The translations under genes were made by a program, and so were the position numbers. Source: Granulosicoccus sp964390335 (GTDB lineage Bacteria > Pseudomonadota > Gammaproteobacteria > Granulosicoccales > Granulosicoccaceae). From it: a stretch of DNA of 64,000 nt. Location of the stretch: assembly GCA_964390335.1 (NCBI GenBank), contig CAYMHU010000008.1, positions 69,920 through 133,919 of the forward strand. Reading direction: 5' to 3'. Below, piece after piece: positions 19,073 to 27,486 of this stretch (the first letter of the stretch is position 1; each line of letters opens with the position of its first letter). A model generated the notes under the pieces. That model saw nothing but the letters and a program-made list of their open reading frames with translations. It searched no databases and was not told the DNA's origin.

Positions 19073-20038
19073 ATGAAAAAAGCGCTTCACCTAAGCTACG
19101 TTGCTTCACTGGTTATGATCGTAACCGGTTGCGCGTCTGTGCCCGATGTTGAAAATCGTCTTCAAGCGATGCAGCTGCATTCAAATATGTATGTTGTTAG
19201 AGCTGGAGAAACGGTTGAATCAATTGCGTTTCGATACAACTTAACAACTGCAGAATTAGAAGCACTGAATCCGGGTATCAATTCAAATCTACTCGCCGGC
19301 ATGAGAATAAACGTTCGGCCTGGAACTGTTTTATCAAACGAAGTTCGTGCTCGTGCATCTTATGCACCACCCATTCAACCTCGTTTGGTAAGAGAGCATA
19401 GTCGCGAACCAGTAAAGCAATCTGTTGCTGTGCAAGAGGTGCAAACGGCGCCTGTGGTAAAGCAACCGGAGATAAGGGTTGAAAGCGCAGAAGTTATTAT
19501 CGATGAGAAGGCGCATGAGATAACCGAGATTCCCGCTACATCCTGGTCGAATGAAACGGTGATTGTAGAAAACGGAACATTCAAAGAAGAAATTATTCCG
19601 GACACGCTCGACTTTGAACCTGTGCAAGGAAGTCGTGCTGCCATGGATGCAGAGCTAGAACAATATGTTGGTGAGTGGGTGTGGCCCACGCAGGGACAGA
19701 TTGCACGGGAGTTTTCACCTGAGGTTAACGGTGTGCACGGCGTCGATATCGCTGGCGTTCCCGGTCAAGATGTTCGAGCAGCTATGTCTGGTACGGTTGT
19801 TTATTCCGGTAGAGATTTATTGGGTGGCGGTAATTTGATTATCGTGAAGCATGCAAACGATCTGATGACCACTTATTCCCATACAGACAAACTTTATGTT
19901 GCGGAAGACGATGTTGTTGCTGTCGGTGACCCAATTGCCAGCCTCGGCTGGAACGAGGACAGGGAGTCGGTTTTGCGGTTTGAGGTAAGAAAAGACGGCA
20001 ATCCCATGGATCCGGTTAAATTCCTTCCAATTCGGTAG
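19073..20038 (+). CDS. nlpD: NlpD-type lipoprotein, LysM plus degenerate LytM/M23 domain
   Basis: The 321-residue product has a lipoprotein signal (LVMIVTGC, Cys at ~19), a LysM domain (VVRAGETVESIAFRYNL, ~36-85), a variable linker, and a C-terminal M23 domain (~200-320). The peptidase ligands look lost: the HxGxD position reads VHGVD, with His shifted by one, and the usual HxH reads VLRFEV. That is the pattern of NlpD, which activates amidase AmiC for septal peptidoglycan splitting instead of cutting it. The gene lies between pcm and rpoS as in other Gammaproteobacteria. No strong ribosome site is seen before the ATG. The 250 bases upstream hold no gene. Confidence 0.94.
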   Translation: MKKALHLSYVASLVMIVTGCASVPDVENRLQAMQLHSNMYVVRAGETVESIAFRYNLTTAELEALNPGINSNLLAGMRINVRPGTVLSNEVRARASYAPPIQPRLVREHSREPVKQSVAVQEVQTAPVVKQPEIRVESAEVIIDEKAHEITEIPATSWSNETVIVENGTFKEEIIPDTLDFEPVQGSRAAMDAELEQYVGEWVWPTQGQIAREFSPEVNGVHGVDIAGVPGQDVRAAMSGTVVYSGRDLLGGGNLIIVKHANDLMTTYSHTDKLYVAEDDVVAVGDPIASLGWNEDRESVLRFEVRKDGNPMDPVKFLPIR

Positions 20039-20101
20039 GTTAGCGTTGTTAGTTAATAATTTGTTCGAAATGTAAAATTTCTGCCAATTTACACTAGGAA
20101 G

Positions 20102-20130
20102 TTGGCGTAAGTTACTTTAATATATAGAAT
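20102..20130 (+). promoter_or_regulatory. Candidate sigma-70 promoter for rpoS
   Basis: TTGGCG at 20102-20107 and TAGAAT at 20125-20130 are separated by 17 bases, about 75 bases upstream of the rpoS start. In many relatives the main rpoS promoter lies inside nlpD, so this may be a secondary start. It is assigned from pattern only. Confidence 0.4.
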
Positions 20131-20204
20131 TACCGAGAACGAAAGGGGGTTAAATGCCCATTTTTGCGGTTTTCTTGATTTATATGGGTGGTTGGAGATA
20201 AGAA

Positions 20205-21200
20205 ATGGCTAATCGGGAACAAACAGGCTGGGATGCAACAGCCGAAACTGCGGTAGAAGCAGAAGAAATTGCCATCGTTGATGATGCGGAAGCCGAGGAA
20301 ACCGACGAAGTCGAAGAGCCGGAAGAGCAAATTAAAGCCAGTAAGTTGCGGGATGCCAGCCGCAAGGAAATGGATGCTACCCGTCTCTATCTAAAAGAGA
20401 TCGAATTTTCTGAACTGCTAACAGCTGATGAGGAAAAGTTCTACACCCGCAAAGCGCAGGCCGGATGCGAAAAGTCGCGCGCAAAAATGATCGAATGTAA
20501 TTTGCGTTTGGTTGTTAAGATTGCTCGACGCTATATGAACCGTGGCTTAGCGTTACTCGACTTAATCGAAGAGGGTAATCTTGGTTTAATACATTCGGTA
20601 GAAAAGTTTGATCCCGAAAGAGGTTTCCGTTTCTCTACATATGCTACCTGGTGGATTCGTCAAACAATCGAACGTGGGTTGATGAATCAAACTCGCACCA
20701 TTCGTTTACCAATACACGTTGTAAAAGAAATGAACGTGTATATAAAGGCCGAACGCCGCTTACAACAATCATTAGATCGTGAACCTACCGCTGAAGATAT
20801 CGCGGCAACCGTTGAACGTCCGGTCGCAGACGTTAAGCGTCTTTTAGGTTTACGCGATCGAGTTACATCGGTTGATGTTGCAATCGGTAAAGACGGTGAG
20901 CGCCCACTGCTGGATATTATTCCGGATGAAAATAACGTTGACCCATCCATGATTCTGCAGGATGAGCGTGTTAATTCGAACATCAACGATTGGCTGCAAA
21001 AGCTCGAAAGCAAGCAACGAGAAGTGCTTGTGCGTCGCTTTGGATTGCACGGTCACGAAAAATCAACTCTGGAAGAAGTTGGTCAAGAGTTGGGTGTTAC
21101 CCGTGAACGCGTAAGACAAATTCAGATGGAAGCGTTAAAAAAGTTACGCCGTATTTTAGAAGGCAGTGGCTACTCGGCTGAAAATCTGTTTCTTGCCTAA
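20205..21200 (+). CDS. rpoS: RNA polymerase sigma factor RpoS
   Basis: This is the sigma factor for the stationary-phase and general stress response. The 331-residue product has an acidic N-terminal tail (residues ~12-45), region 1.2 (DATRLYLKEIEFSELLTADEE), region 2 with NLRLVVKIARRYMNRG and FSTYATWWIRQTIER, and region 4 with LEEVGQELGVTRERVRQIQMEALKKLRR. The GLALLDLIEEGNLGLIHSVEKFD stretch and position after nlpD separate it from RpoD and RpoH. GGAG sits about nine bases before the ATG. Length matches the family (~330). Confidence 0.98.
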   Translation: MANREQTGWDATAETAVEAEEIAIVDDAEAEETDEVEEPEEQIKASKLRDASRKEMDATRLYLKEIEFSELLTADEEKFYTRKAQAGCEKSRAKMIECNLRLVVKIARRYMNRGLALLDLIEEGNLGLIHSVEKFDPERGFRFSTYATWWIRQTIERGLMNQTRTIRLPIHVVKEMNVYIKAERRLQQSLDREPTAEDIAATVERPVADVKRLLGLRDRVTSVDVAIGKDGERPLLDIIPDENNVDPSMILQDERVNSNINDWLQKLESKQREVLVRRFGLHGHEKSTLEEVGQELGVTRERVRQIQMEALKKLRRILEGSGYSAENLFLA

Positions 21201-21231
21201 CACTTTTCGTTGCTGTCAGGTTTCAAACTGA

Positions 21232-21254
21232 GCTGCAGCAGATTTTGCTGCAGC
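21232..21254. terminator. Hairpin between convergent rpoS and the Mth938-like gene
   Basis: GCTGCAGCA (21232-21240) and TGCTGCAGC (21246-21254) form a perfect 9-bp stem with a 5-base loop. No T-run follows on either side, so Rho-independent function is uncertain. Its position between two convergent genes supports a termination role. Confidence 0.45.
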
Positions 21255-21271
21255 AACGTCAACTCAAATCC

Positions 21272-21661
21272 CTATTCGTCAAACTGAATCAAAGCAGCAG
21301 CCACCATGCGTTGCTCGCCTACCAGTACGCTGTAAGTCCTACACGCTGCTCGCGTGTTCATCACCTCCAGCGCCAAACCGGCTGATTGCAGTTCAACCAA
21401 CAGCTGCATATCTGGAAAAACATGGTCTTTGCCAGTGCCCAGCAGCACAATCTCCGGTCGCTCAGAATCTGCTGTGCTGGCCAGCAACACTTCAAAATGA
21501 GAGCGGTTTAACTCAGAGAGGTCGCCGTCAAACCAGTTCTCGATGACTTTATCGGGCGTAATAAGAATATTTTGTTCATACGGCTTGCCATTAACGCTGA
21601 TAGAGCCAGCTCCATAGTGGCTAATCAAATTCAATTCGCTGGTTTCTAGCTGTATTTTCAT
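21272..21661 (-). CDS. Mth938-like (DUF498) domain protein
   Basis: The 129-residue product matches the Mth938/NDUFAF3-like fold: SVNGKPYEQNILITPDKVIENW, VLLGTGKDHVFPDMQLLVEL and a C-terminal AACRTYSVLVGEQRMVAAALI. Bacterial members are uncharacterised; the mitochondrial relative assists complex I assembly. I used the ATG before KIQLETSELN; an ATG two codons earlier is equally possible, while a longer frame would run into the start of hom. It is divergent from hom. Confidence 0.88.
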   Translation of the reverse strand: MKIQLETSELNLISHYGAGSISVNGKPYEQNILITPDKVIENWFDGDLSELNRSHFEVLLASTADSERPEIVLLGTGKDHVFPDMQLLVELQSAGLALEVMNTRAACRTYSVLVGEQRMVAAALIQFDE

Positions 21662-21749
21662 TGGCATCGCATAGAGTGGTGCTTGAACTGTATAATACGC
21701 CGCTGATTCATTGATGGGTACTCCCATCCAATTTCCTCTGGAGAAACCG

Positions 21750-23075
21750 TTGAAACCGGTCAATATCGGCTTGCTCGGCCTAGGCACAGTAGGGCAGGGT
21801 GTCGCTCAAATCCTTTCGCGAAATGCGGCTGAGATCGAGCGGCGCGCAGGGCGCGGCATTTTGGTTAAAACCGCTTCAATTCGAAATCAAGGCCAGAATC
21901 TGGCAGATGAGCTCGGCATCACCACCACGAAAGACCCACAGACCATTGTTACCGATCCTGAAATTGAAATAGTGTGCGAAATGATGGGTGGTGAGCAGCC
22001 CGCATTCGATCTCATTATGACCGCCATCGACAATGGCAAACATATTATTACTGCAAATAAGGCACTTATAGCGATTCGAGGAAACGAGATCTTCAAGGCC
22101 GCCAGAGAGAAAGGCGTTATTGTGGCATTTGAGCCTGCGGTCGCTGGCGGTATTCCAATAATAAAAGCGGTGCGCGAAGGCTTATCGGCCAACATCATTT
22201 CAGGTTTGGCTGGCATTATAAATGGCACTGGCAATTATATTTTGAGCTCAATGGCGTCAGACGGACGCGCATTTGACGAAGTACTGGCTGAAGCACAGGC
22301 GCTCGGCTACGCTGAAGCCGACCCAGAATTTGATGTTGAGGGTATCGATGCAGCGCATAAGCTGACTATCCTTGCATCAATCGCGTTCGGTATTCCACTC
22401 CAATTTGACGCGGTTTTTACTGAAGGCATCAGTAATATCAAACGTAAAGATGTGGGCTATGCAGCTGAGCTTGGTTACCGTATAAAACACTTGGGCATTG
22501 CACGACGCAGGCAAGAAGGCATTGAGCTGCGGGTACACCCAACATTGATACCGGAAAAGCGTTTGCTAGCCAATGTCGATGGGGTTATGAATGCTGTTCT
22601 AGTACAAAGCGATGCAGTCGGACCTACTTTGTATTACGGGCCAGGTGCCGGTTCAGAACCAACCGGTTCGGCAGTTGTGGCTGATATTGTTGATATTGTT
22701 CGAGCGTTAACAACCGATCCGCAACAACGCGTTCCGCATTTAGCGTTTCAGTTTAATTCCCTACTCGATCAGCCCGTGCTAAAACCTGCCGATTTTGAAT
22801 CAGGTTATTACTTACGATTACAAGCCCAGGATAAACCGGGGGTTATGGCCGATATCATGGGGATTTTTGGTGCACTTGGCATTAGCATTGAAGCCATATT
22901 GCAAAAGGAGCCACCTGTACAGCTTGAGCCTGCATCGGAAAATACAACTGTGCCGATTATTCTGTTAACCAGAACGGTACGCGAAGGTCTGGTTTTGGAA
23001 GCCATCGAGAAAATATCAGTGCTTAGCAGTATAACTGATGATGTTACGATGATTCGAGTGGAAACCTTAGGTTAG
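21750..23075 (+). CDS. hom: Homoserine dehydrogenase
   Basis: It reduces aspartate-4-semialdehyde to homoserine with NAD(P)H, a step shared by threonine and methionine synthesis. The 441-residue product has the Rossmann motif GLLGLGTVGQG at ~7-17, ITANKAL, VAGGIPIIKAVREGL, ING(T)GNYIL, and YGPGAGSEPTGSAVV. A C-terminal ACT domain (~355-441) probably senses threonine. No aspartokinase domain is fused. I chose the TTG at 21750: GGAG lies six bases upstream and the product then begins MKPVNIGLLG. thrC follows after 136 bases on the same strand. Confidence 0.96.
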   Translation: MKPVNIGLLGLGTVGQGVAQILSRNAAEIERRAGRGILVKTASIRNQGQNLADELGITTTKDPQTIVTDPEIEIVCEMMGGEQPAFDLIMTAIDNGKHIITANKALIAIRGNEIFKAAREKGVIVAFEPAVAGGIPIIKAVREGLSANIISGLAGIINGTGNYILSSMASDGRAFDEVLAEAQALGYAEADPEFDVEGIDAAHKLTILASIAFGIPLQFDAVFTEGISNIKRKDVGYAAELGYRIKHLGIARRRQEGIELRVHPTLIPEKRLLANVDGVMNAVLVQSDAVGPTLYYGPGAGSEPTGSAVVADIVDIVRALTTDPQQRVPHLAFQFNSLLDQPVLKPADFESGYYLRLQAQDKPGVMADIMGIFGALGISIEAILQKEPPVQLEPASENTTVPIILLTRTVREGLVLEAIEKISVLSSITDDVTMIRVETLG

Positions 23076-23211
23076 TCTGGCAACAACAGCTTGGCTACCG
23101 AATCGTTGATATCGTGCGCATCGCCGTGATCACCCCAACAGGCATACGGAACACAGTGCTTGTTTTAATTAAACACGAACTTTAAACATTGAATTTATAA
23201 AGACTTTACTC

Positions 23212-24336
23212 ATGTCAAAAGCTAATCACTATCAAGGTTTAATCGAACGCTACCGCGATCGTTTACCGGTTGATGAAAACACACCTGTTGTTTCTTTAAC
23301 TGAAGGTGATACACCGCTAATTAAAATGGTGAATTTGCCAAAGATAATTGGTAAGCAGTTCGATATGTATGTGAAGTTTGATGGCCAAAACCCAACAGGT
23401 TCGTTTAAGGATCGCGGCATGACAATGGCAGTCAGTAAAGCTGCAGAAAAAGGTGCGAAAGCCATTGTGTGCGCATCAACGGGTAATACATCGGCCGCCG
23501 CCGCTGCTTATGCTGCTCGTGCCGGTATGACAGCATTTGTGTTAATACCCGAAGGCAAAATTCCGATGGGTAAACTTGCGCAAGCCATTGCTCATGGCGC
23601 AGTCGTATTGCAAATTCGCGGTAATTTTGATGATGGTATGCGATTGGTAAAAGAGGTTGCAGGCGAAGCCCCGGTTGAAATTGTGAATTCAATTAACCCG
23701 TATCGATTGCAAGGACAGAAAACGGGTGCATTCGAAATAGTAGAGGCACTTGGTCGAGCTCCGGATTACCATTGTATTCCGGTTGGCAATGCCGGCAACA
23801 TTTCCGGCTACTGGATCGGTTATTCAGAAGCGTGTGGACACAATACCGCTTCGTGCACATTATGTAACGGCAACTGTCCTTACCTTGAAAACAAGTTAAC
23901 TGACTCTCGCCCAGTGATGGTTGGGTATCAGGCATCCGGAGCAGCGCCGTTTTTGCGCGGTGAACCAGTTGATAACCCCGACACCGTTGCAACGGCAATC
24001 CGGATTGGGAATCCGCAAAGCTGGGATCTTGCGAAGGCTGCTGTTGATGAATCGTCCGGTTGGTTTGACGAAGTGACCGATGAGGAAATACTCGATACTC
24101 AATCTTTACTTGCCAGTCGCGAAGGTGTGTTTTGCGAACCGGCCTCTGCTGTGTCCGTGTGCGGTGCGTTGCGTGATCTGAAAAATGGAAAAATTCCGGA
24201 AGGCAGTTTAATTACGTGCACGGTCACCGGACATGGTTTGAAAGACACAGCCACCGCTATTGCCGGTAAAGACCCCGTACAAACAGTTGATGCTAATCTT
24301 GATTCAGTGAAGAGCGCGATTTTGAGTCACATATAA
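23212..24336 (+). CDS. thrC: Threonine synthase
   Basis: This PLP enzyme converts O-phosphohomoserine to threonine. The 374-residue product has the PLP-lysine motif NPTGSFKDRGM (Lys at ~67), the phosphate loop CASTGNTSAAAAAYAARAG, and PVGNAGNISGYW. Between the family segments GYSEA and MVGYQASGAAP lies an unusual insert with four Cys (208, 215, 218, 222; spacing C-x6-C-x2-C-x3-C) that looks able to bind a metal. It follows hom directly; homoserine kinase (thrB) is not in the window. Confidence 0.95.
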   Translation: MSKANHYQGLIERYRDRLPVDENTPVVSLTEGDTPLIKMVNLPKIIGKQFDMYVKFDGQNPTGSFKDRGMTMAVSKAAEKGAKAIVCASTGNTSAAAAAYAARAGMTAFVLIPEGKIPMGKLAQAIAHGAVVLQIRGNFDDGMRLVKEVAGEAPVEIVNSINPYRLQGQKTGAFEIVEALGRAPDYHCIPVGNAGNISGYWIGYSEACGHNTASCTLCNGNCPYLENKLTDSRPVMVGYQASGAAPFLRGEPVDNPDTVATAIRIGNPQSWDLAKAAVDESSGWFDEVTDEEILDTQSLLASREGVFCEPASAVSVCGALRDLKNGKIPEGSLITCTVTGHGLKDTATAIAGKDPVQTVDANLDSVKSAILSHI

Positions 24337-24377
24337 ATTTGTTACGATCGCTTTGGTGAAGTTGTTAACCCGATCTT

Positions 24378-25094
24378 TTACGCAGATTGGCCAGAGGCTG
24401 TTTTTGAACGTAGTTGCTCGGTGCTTAATTTAGCTTTTTCTAGTTCACCATATGCTTGAAGGAACGCAACATATTTATCACGGCTGATTGTTGTAGAGCC
24501 CATGCTCTGTAAATGCGGGTTTTCAAGCTGACAATCGATAAGATCATATTTACCGCTCTGTGCCAAATGTACCAATGCCACTTTGGATGCATCGCTTTGG
24601 CGACTAAACATTGATTCACCAATAAACACGCGACCAAGCTCTATACCGTAAAGCCCACCAACCAATGTTGGACCGTACCAGACTTCAAGTGATCGGGCAT
24701 ACCCAAACTCATGTAGTTTGCAGTAAGCGTTAATCATGTCTTCGGTAACCCAGGTGCCATTGCTATTGGCACGTGGCGCACCACATTGTTTCATGACTTC
24801 GCGATAAGCGAGGTTGTCAGTCACTTCAAACTTCTGACTGCGAATGGTTTTAGCCAGGCTGCGTCTAATGCGGATTTCCTTAGGCCAGATAACGCATCGA
24901 GGATCGGGCGACCACCATAGAATCGGTTCGCCTTCTTCATACCATGGAAAAATGCCGGATTTGTATGCTTCTAGCAGGCGCAACGGACTCAGGTTGCCGC
25001 CGGCCATTAATAACCCATCGGGTTCAGTTAACGCGTTGCGAACGTCCGGGAACGGGCTTAAATTGTCATCTGCCGCTAAAAATGGAATAGGCAT
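24378..25094 (-). CDS. aat: Leucyl/phenylalanyl-tRNA--protein transferase
   Basis: Aat adds Leu or Phe from its tRNA to N-terminal Lys or Arg, making N-end-rule substrates for ClpAP. The 238-residue product has PDGLLMAGGNLSP, GIFPWYEEGEPILWWSPDPRCV, AYCKLHEFGYARSLEVW and GLYGIELGRVFIGESMFSR, all diagnostic. Its ATG overlaps the TAA of the upstream gene by one base (TAATG arrangement), suggesting translational coupling. Length is normal. Confidence 0.97.
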   Translation of the reverse strand: MPIPFLAADDNLSPFPDVRNALTEPDGLLMAGGNLSPLRLLEAYKSGIFPWYEEGEPILWWSPDPRCVIWPKEIRIRRSLAKTIRSQKFEVTDNLAYREVMKQCGAPRANSNGTWVTEDMINAYCKLHEFGYARSLEVWYGPTLVGGLYGIELGRVFIGESMFSRQSDASKVALVHLAQSGKYDLIDCQLENPHLQSMGSTTISRDKYVAFLQAYGELEKAKLSTEQLRSKTASGQSA

Positions 25095-26347
25095 TACATT
25101 GGTTGATCATTCAGTGAATGTTTAAACGGTAACAAATTCGTGAGACCTTCGCATCTATGTTCTACGTATTTCGTCTCCTCGGTCAGGAAATTAAATATCG
25201 CGGACCGGAAATCCGGGTGTGCGATGAAGTGCACAGAACGGGTGATGGTTGGCTCAAATCCACGCGTAATCTTGTGTTCGCCCTGCGCGCCGGGCTCGAA
25301 TGTGGATAAACCACGTTCAATGCAGAATTCGATACCTTGGTAGTAGCAGGCTTCAAAATGTAAACTATTGTGTTGCTGTCGGCAGCCCCAATATCGGCCG
25401 TATAACACGCTCCCGCCAATGAACATGATTGAGCATGCTACGGGTTGCTCCGCTGCTTCATCGTTAGGGTCATGCACCAAAACAACAAGCACCCGATCCC
25501 CAAATAACTCACCCATGCGTGTCAGGAACGACAGCGTCAGAGACGGGTTACCCCATTTTCGATCAAACGTGGAGCAGTACAATTCGTGCACCCAGGCCCA
25601 TTCCTGAGCGCTTAATGTGTTACCAAGCTGGCGAGTGATGATTAAATCGGTATCGCTGACGTGGCGTCGCTCGCGTTTGATTGTTTTGCGGCGTTTGGAT
25701 GTGCATTGCGCCAAGAATTCATCGAACGAGGTGTAATCTTTATTTTGCCAATGATACTGGCAGTCTATACGGCGCATCAGCGGTGGTAATGATAAGGCGT
25801 GTTGTTGTTTCTCCAGTTCGTCAACGCTATCGATAGTTTCTGGGTTAACGCTTATTGTGTCGACTTCTTGCTCTGTTAAAAATAACCAGTGAGCGCTCGA
25901 ATATTGCTGCGATTCGCAAAACTGACAGATGGCAGCGACTAATAACTGTACGCTGTCATCATGGTCTGCCTCAGTGGATATAAGAAAGCGTCGACCAGTG
26001 GCGGGAGTAAACGGAATACTGCATACCAGCTTTGGGTAGTACTCTAGGTTATTACGTTCAAACGCTTCGGCCCATGCCCAGTCAAAAACAAATTCACCAT
26101 AGGAATTGGTTTTGACATAACACGGCGCTGCGCCAAGCAAAGTGGGATCGGAATCCTTATTGCGCCACAACAGAAAATAACGCGGGTACCAACCATTGTG
26201 TTGGCCCAGGCAATCCGTTGCTTCTAAACCATATAGAAACTCGTGCGTAACAAACGGATTGCCATCATCGTTCAACGCATTCCATTGCGCGGCACTGATT
26301 TCCCGCAACGTATCGCGAACTTCAATCGATAGTGATGGCTCAGTCAC
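25094..26347 (-). CDS. COG3146-type (DUF482) GNAT-fold N-acyltransferase
   Basis: The 417-residue product matches the PF04339 family, a FemAB/GNAT-like fold often described as peptidoglycan-related. It opens with IEVRDTLREISAAQWNAL and HEFLYGLE, has SNYGEFVFDW-like text (SYGEFVFDWAWAEAF), a basic SKRRKTIKRERR element (~220) and YYQGIEFCIERGLSTFEPGAQGEHKITRGF near the end. The substrate is unknown. It overlaps aat by one base and is probably co-transcribed with it, an arrangement recurring in proteobacteria. Confidence 0.9.
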   Translation of the reverse strand: MTEPSLSIEVRDTLREISAAQWNALNDDGNPFVTHEFLYGLEATDCLGQHNGWYPRYFLLWRNKDSDPTLLGAAPCYVKTNSYGEFVFDWAWAEAFERNNLEYYPKLVCSIPFTPATGRRFLISTEADHDDSVQLLVAAICQFCESQQYSSAHWLFLTEQEVDTISVNPETIDSVDELEKQQHALSLPPLMRRIDCQYHWQNKDYTSFDEFLAQCTSKRRKTIKRERRHVSDTDLIITRQLGNTLSAQEWAWVHELYCSTFDRKWGNPSLTLSFLTRMGELFGDRVLVVLVHDPNDEAAEQPVACSIMFIGGSVLYGRYWGCRQQHNSLHFEACYYQGIEFCIERGLSTFEPGAQGEHKITRGFEPTITRSVHFIAHPDFRSAIFNFLTEETKYVEHRCEGLTNLLPFKHSLNDQPM

Positions 26348-26384
26348 TAGTGCTTATAGATTGGTAATAATCAGAAAGCTTGAA

Positions 26385-27335
26385 TTAACTGGATTCCAAA
26401 GCATCGAGATACTTCTCGGCATCCAATGCGGCCATACAACCAGTGCCGGCAGACGTAACGGCCTGACGGTATATGTGGTCCATAACATCACCAGCCGCGA
26501 ACACACCGGGAACACTGGTTTGAGTTGCATTACCATCAAGCCCACTGTTCACTTTGATATAACCGCCGTTTATCTCCAGATGGCCTTCAAAGATACTCGT
26601 GTTAGGTTTGTGCCCGATAGCGATAAACACGCCCATTAAATCCATTGTTTGGGTTTCACCGGTTTCAGTGTGCTTTATGCGCATACCAGTTACACCGGTT
26701 TGATCACCAAGCACTTCTTCCAGTGTGTGATTCCATGCAATGCGTATGTTGCCGTTTTTTTCTTTTTCGAATAACTTACCTTGCAAGATTTTCTCGGCGC
26801 GTAAACTGTCGCGACGGTGAACTAAAGTGACTTCCGAGCACAAATTTGATAAGTACAGTGCTTCTTCAACGGCGGTGTTGCCACCCCCGATCACAGCCAC
26901 TTTTTGATTGCGATAGAAAAAACCATCGCACGTTGCACAGGCAGACACACCTTTGCCTTTGAAGGCTTCCTCAGATTCGAGGCCCAAATACATCGCGCTG
27001 GCGCCCGTGCAGATAATCACGGAATCGCAGGTGTAGGTCGTGGTTTCGCCGGTGAGCTCAAATGGCTTTTGGCTGAAATTCACTGCCGTAATGTAATCTG
27101 AGATAACGACAGAGTCGAAGCGCTCAGCATGGGCTTTGAAGCGTTCCATGAGCTCCGGGCCTTGAACACCGTCTACATCTGCCGGCCAGTTGTCGACTTC
27201 TGTGGTCGTGGTCAATTGTCCGCCAGGCTCCATGCCTGCAATGATGACAGGGCTGAGGTTGGCTCTGGCAGCGTAGACAGCAGCGGTGTATCCGGCCGGA
27301 CCGGAGCCAATAATAATGAGTTTATGGTGTGGCAC
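26385..27335 (-). CDS. trxB: Thioredoxin-disulfide reductase
   Basis: This FAD enzyme passes electrons from NADPH to thioredoxin in the cytosol. The 316-residue product has the FAD motif IIGSGPAGYTAAVYAARA, the redox pair in CATC (133-136, ACATCDGFF), the NADPH motif VIGGGNTAVEEALYL with HRRDSLRAEK, and the closing VFAAGDVMDHIYRQAVTSAGTGCMAA. Length is normal. It is divergent from ftsK, as in many Gammaproteobacteria. Confidence 0.98.
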   Translation of the reverse strand: MPHHKLIIIGSGPAGYTAAVYAARANLSPVIIAGMEPGGQLTTTTEVDNWPADVDGVQGPELMERFKAHAERFDSVVISDYITAVNFSQKPFELTGETTTYTCDSVIICTGASAMYLGLESEEAFKGKGVSACATCDGFFYRNQKVAVIGGGNTAVEEALYLSNLCSEVTLVHRRDSLRAEKILQGKLFEKEKNGNIRIAWNHTLEEVLGDQTGVTGMRIKHTETGETQTMDLMGVFIAIGHKPNTSIFEGHLEINGGYIKVNSGLDGNATQTSVPGVFAAGDVMDHIYRQAVTSAGTGCMAALDAEKYLDALESS

Positions 27336-27486
27336 GTGTTTATTTCACTGGTTATCAATCAGGTTTTAGGATACTACGGTTTGCCCTCGAAGCGGGGCCA
27401 GTTGCATTGTGTCTGCTACACTCTACAGTGCCGGCACTATTCGTTGCCGAGCGTCGGTTTTAACTCAACTCGTTGCAGGATTTTAA

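Noticed and set aside
18907..19152. Possible 81-residue gene between pcm and nlpD
   Set aside because: It runs into the nlpD signal-peptide region, resembles no family and has no ribosome site.
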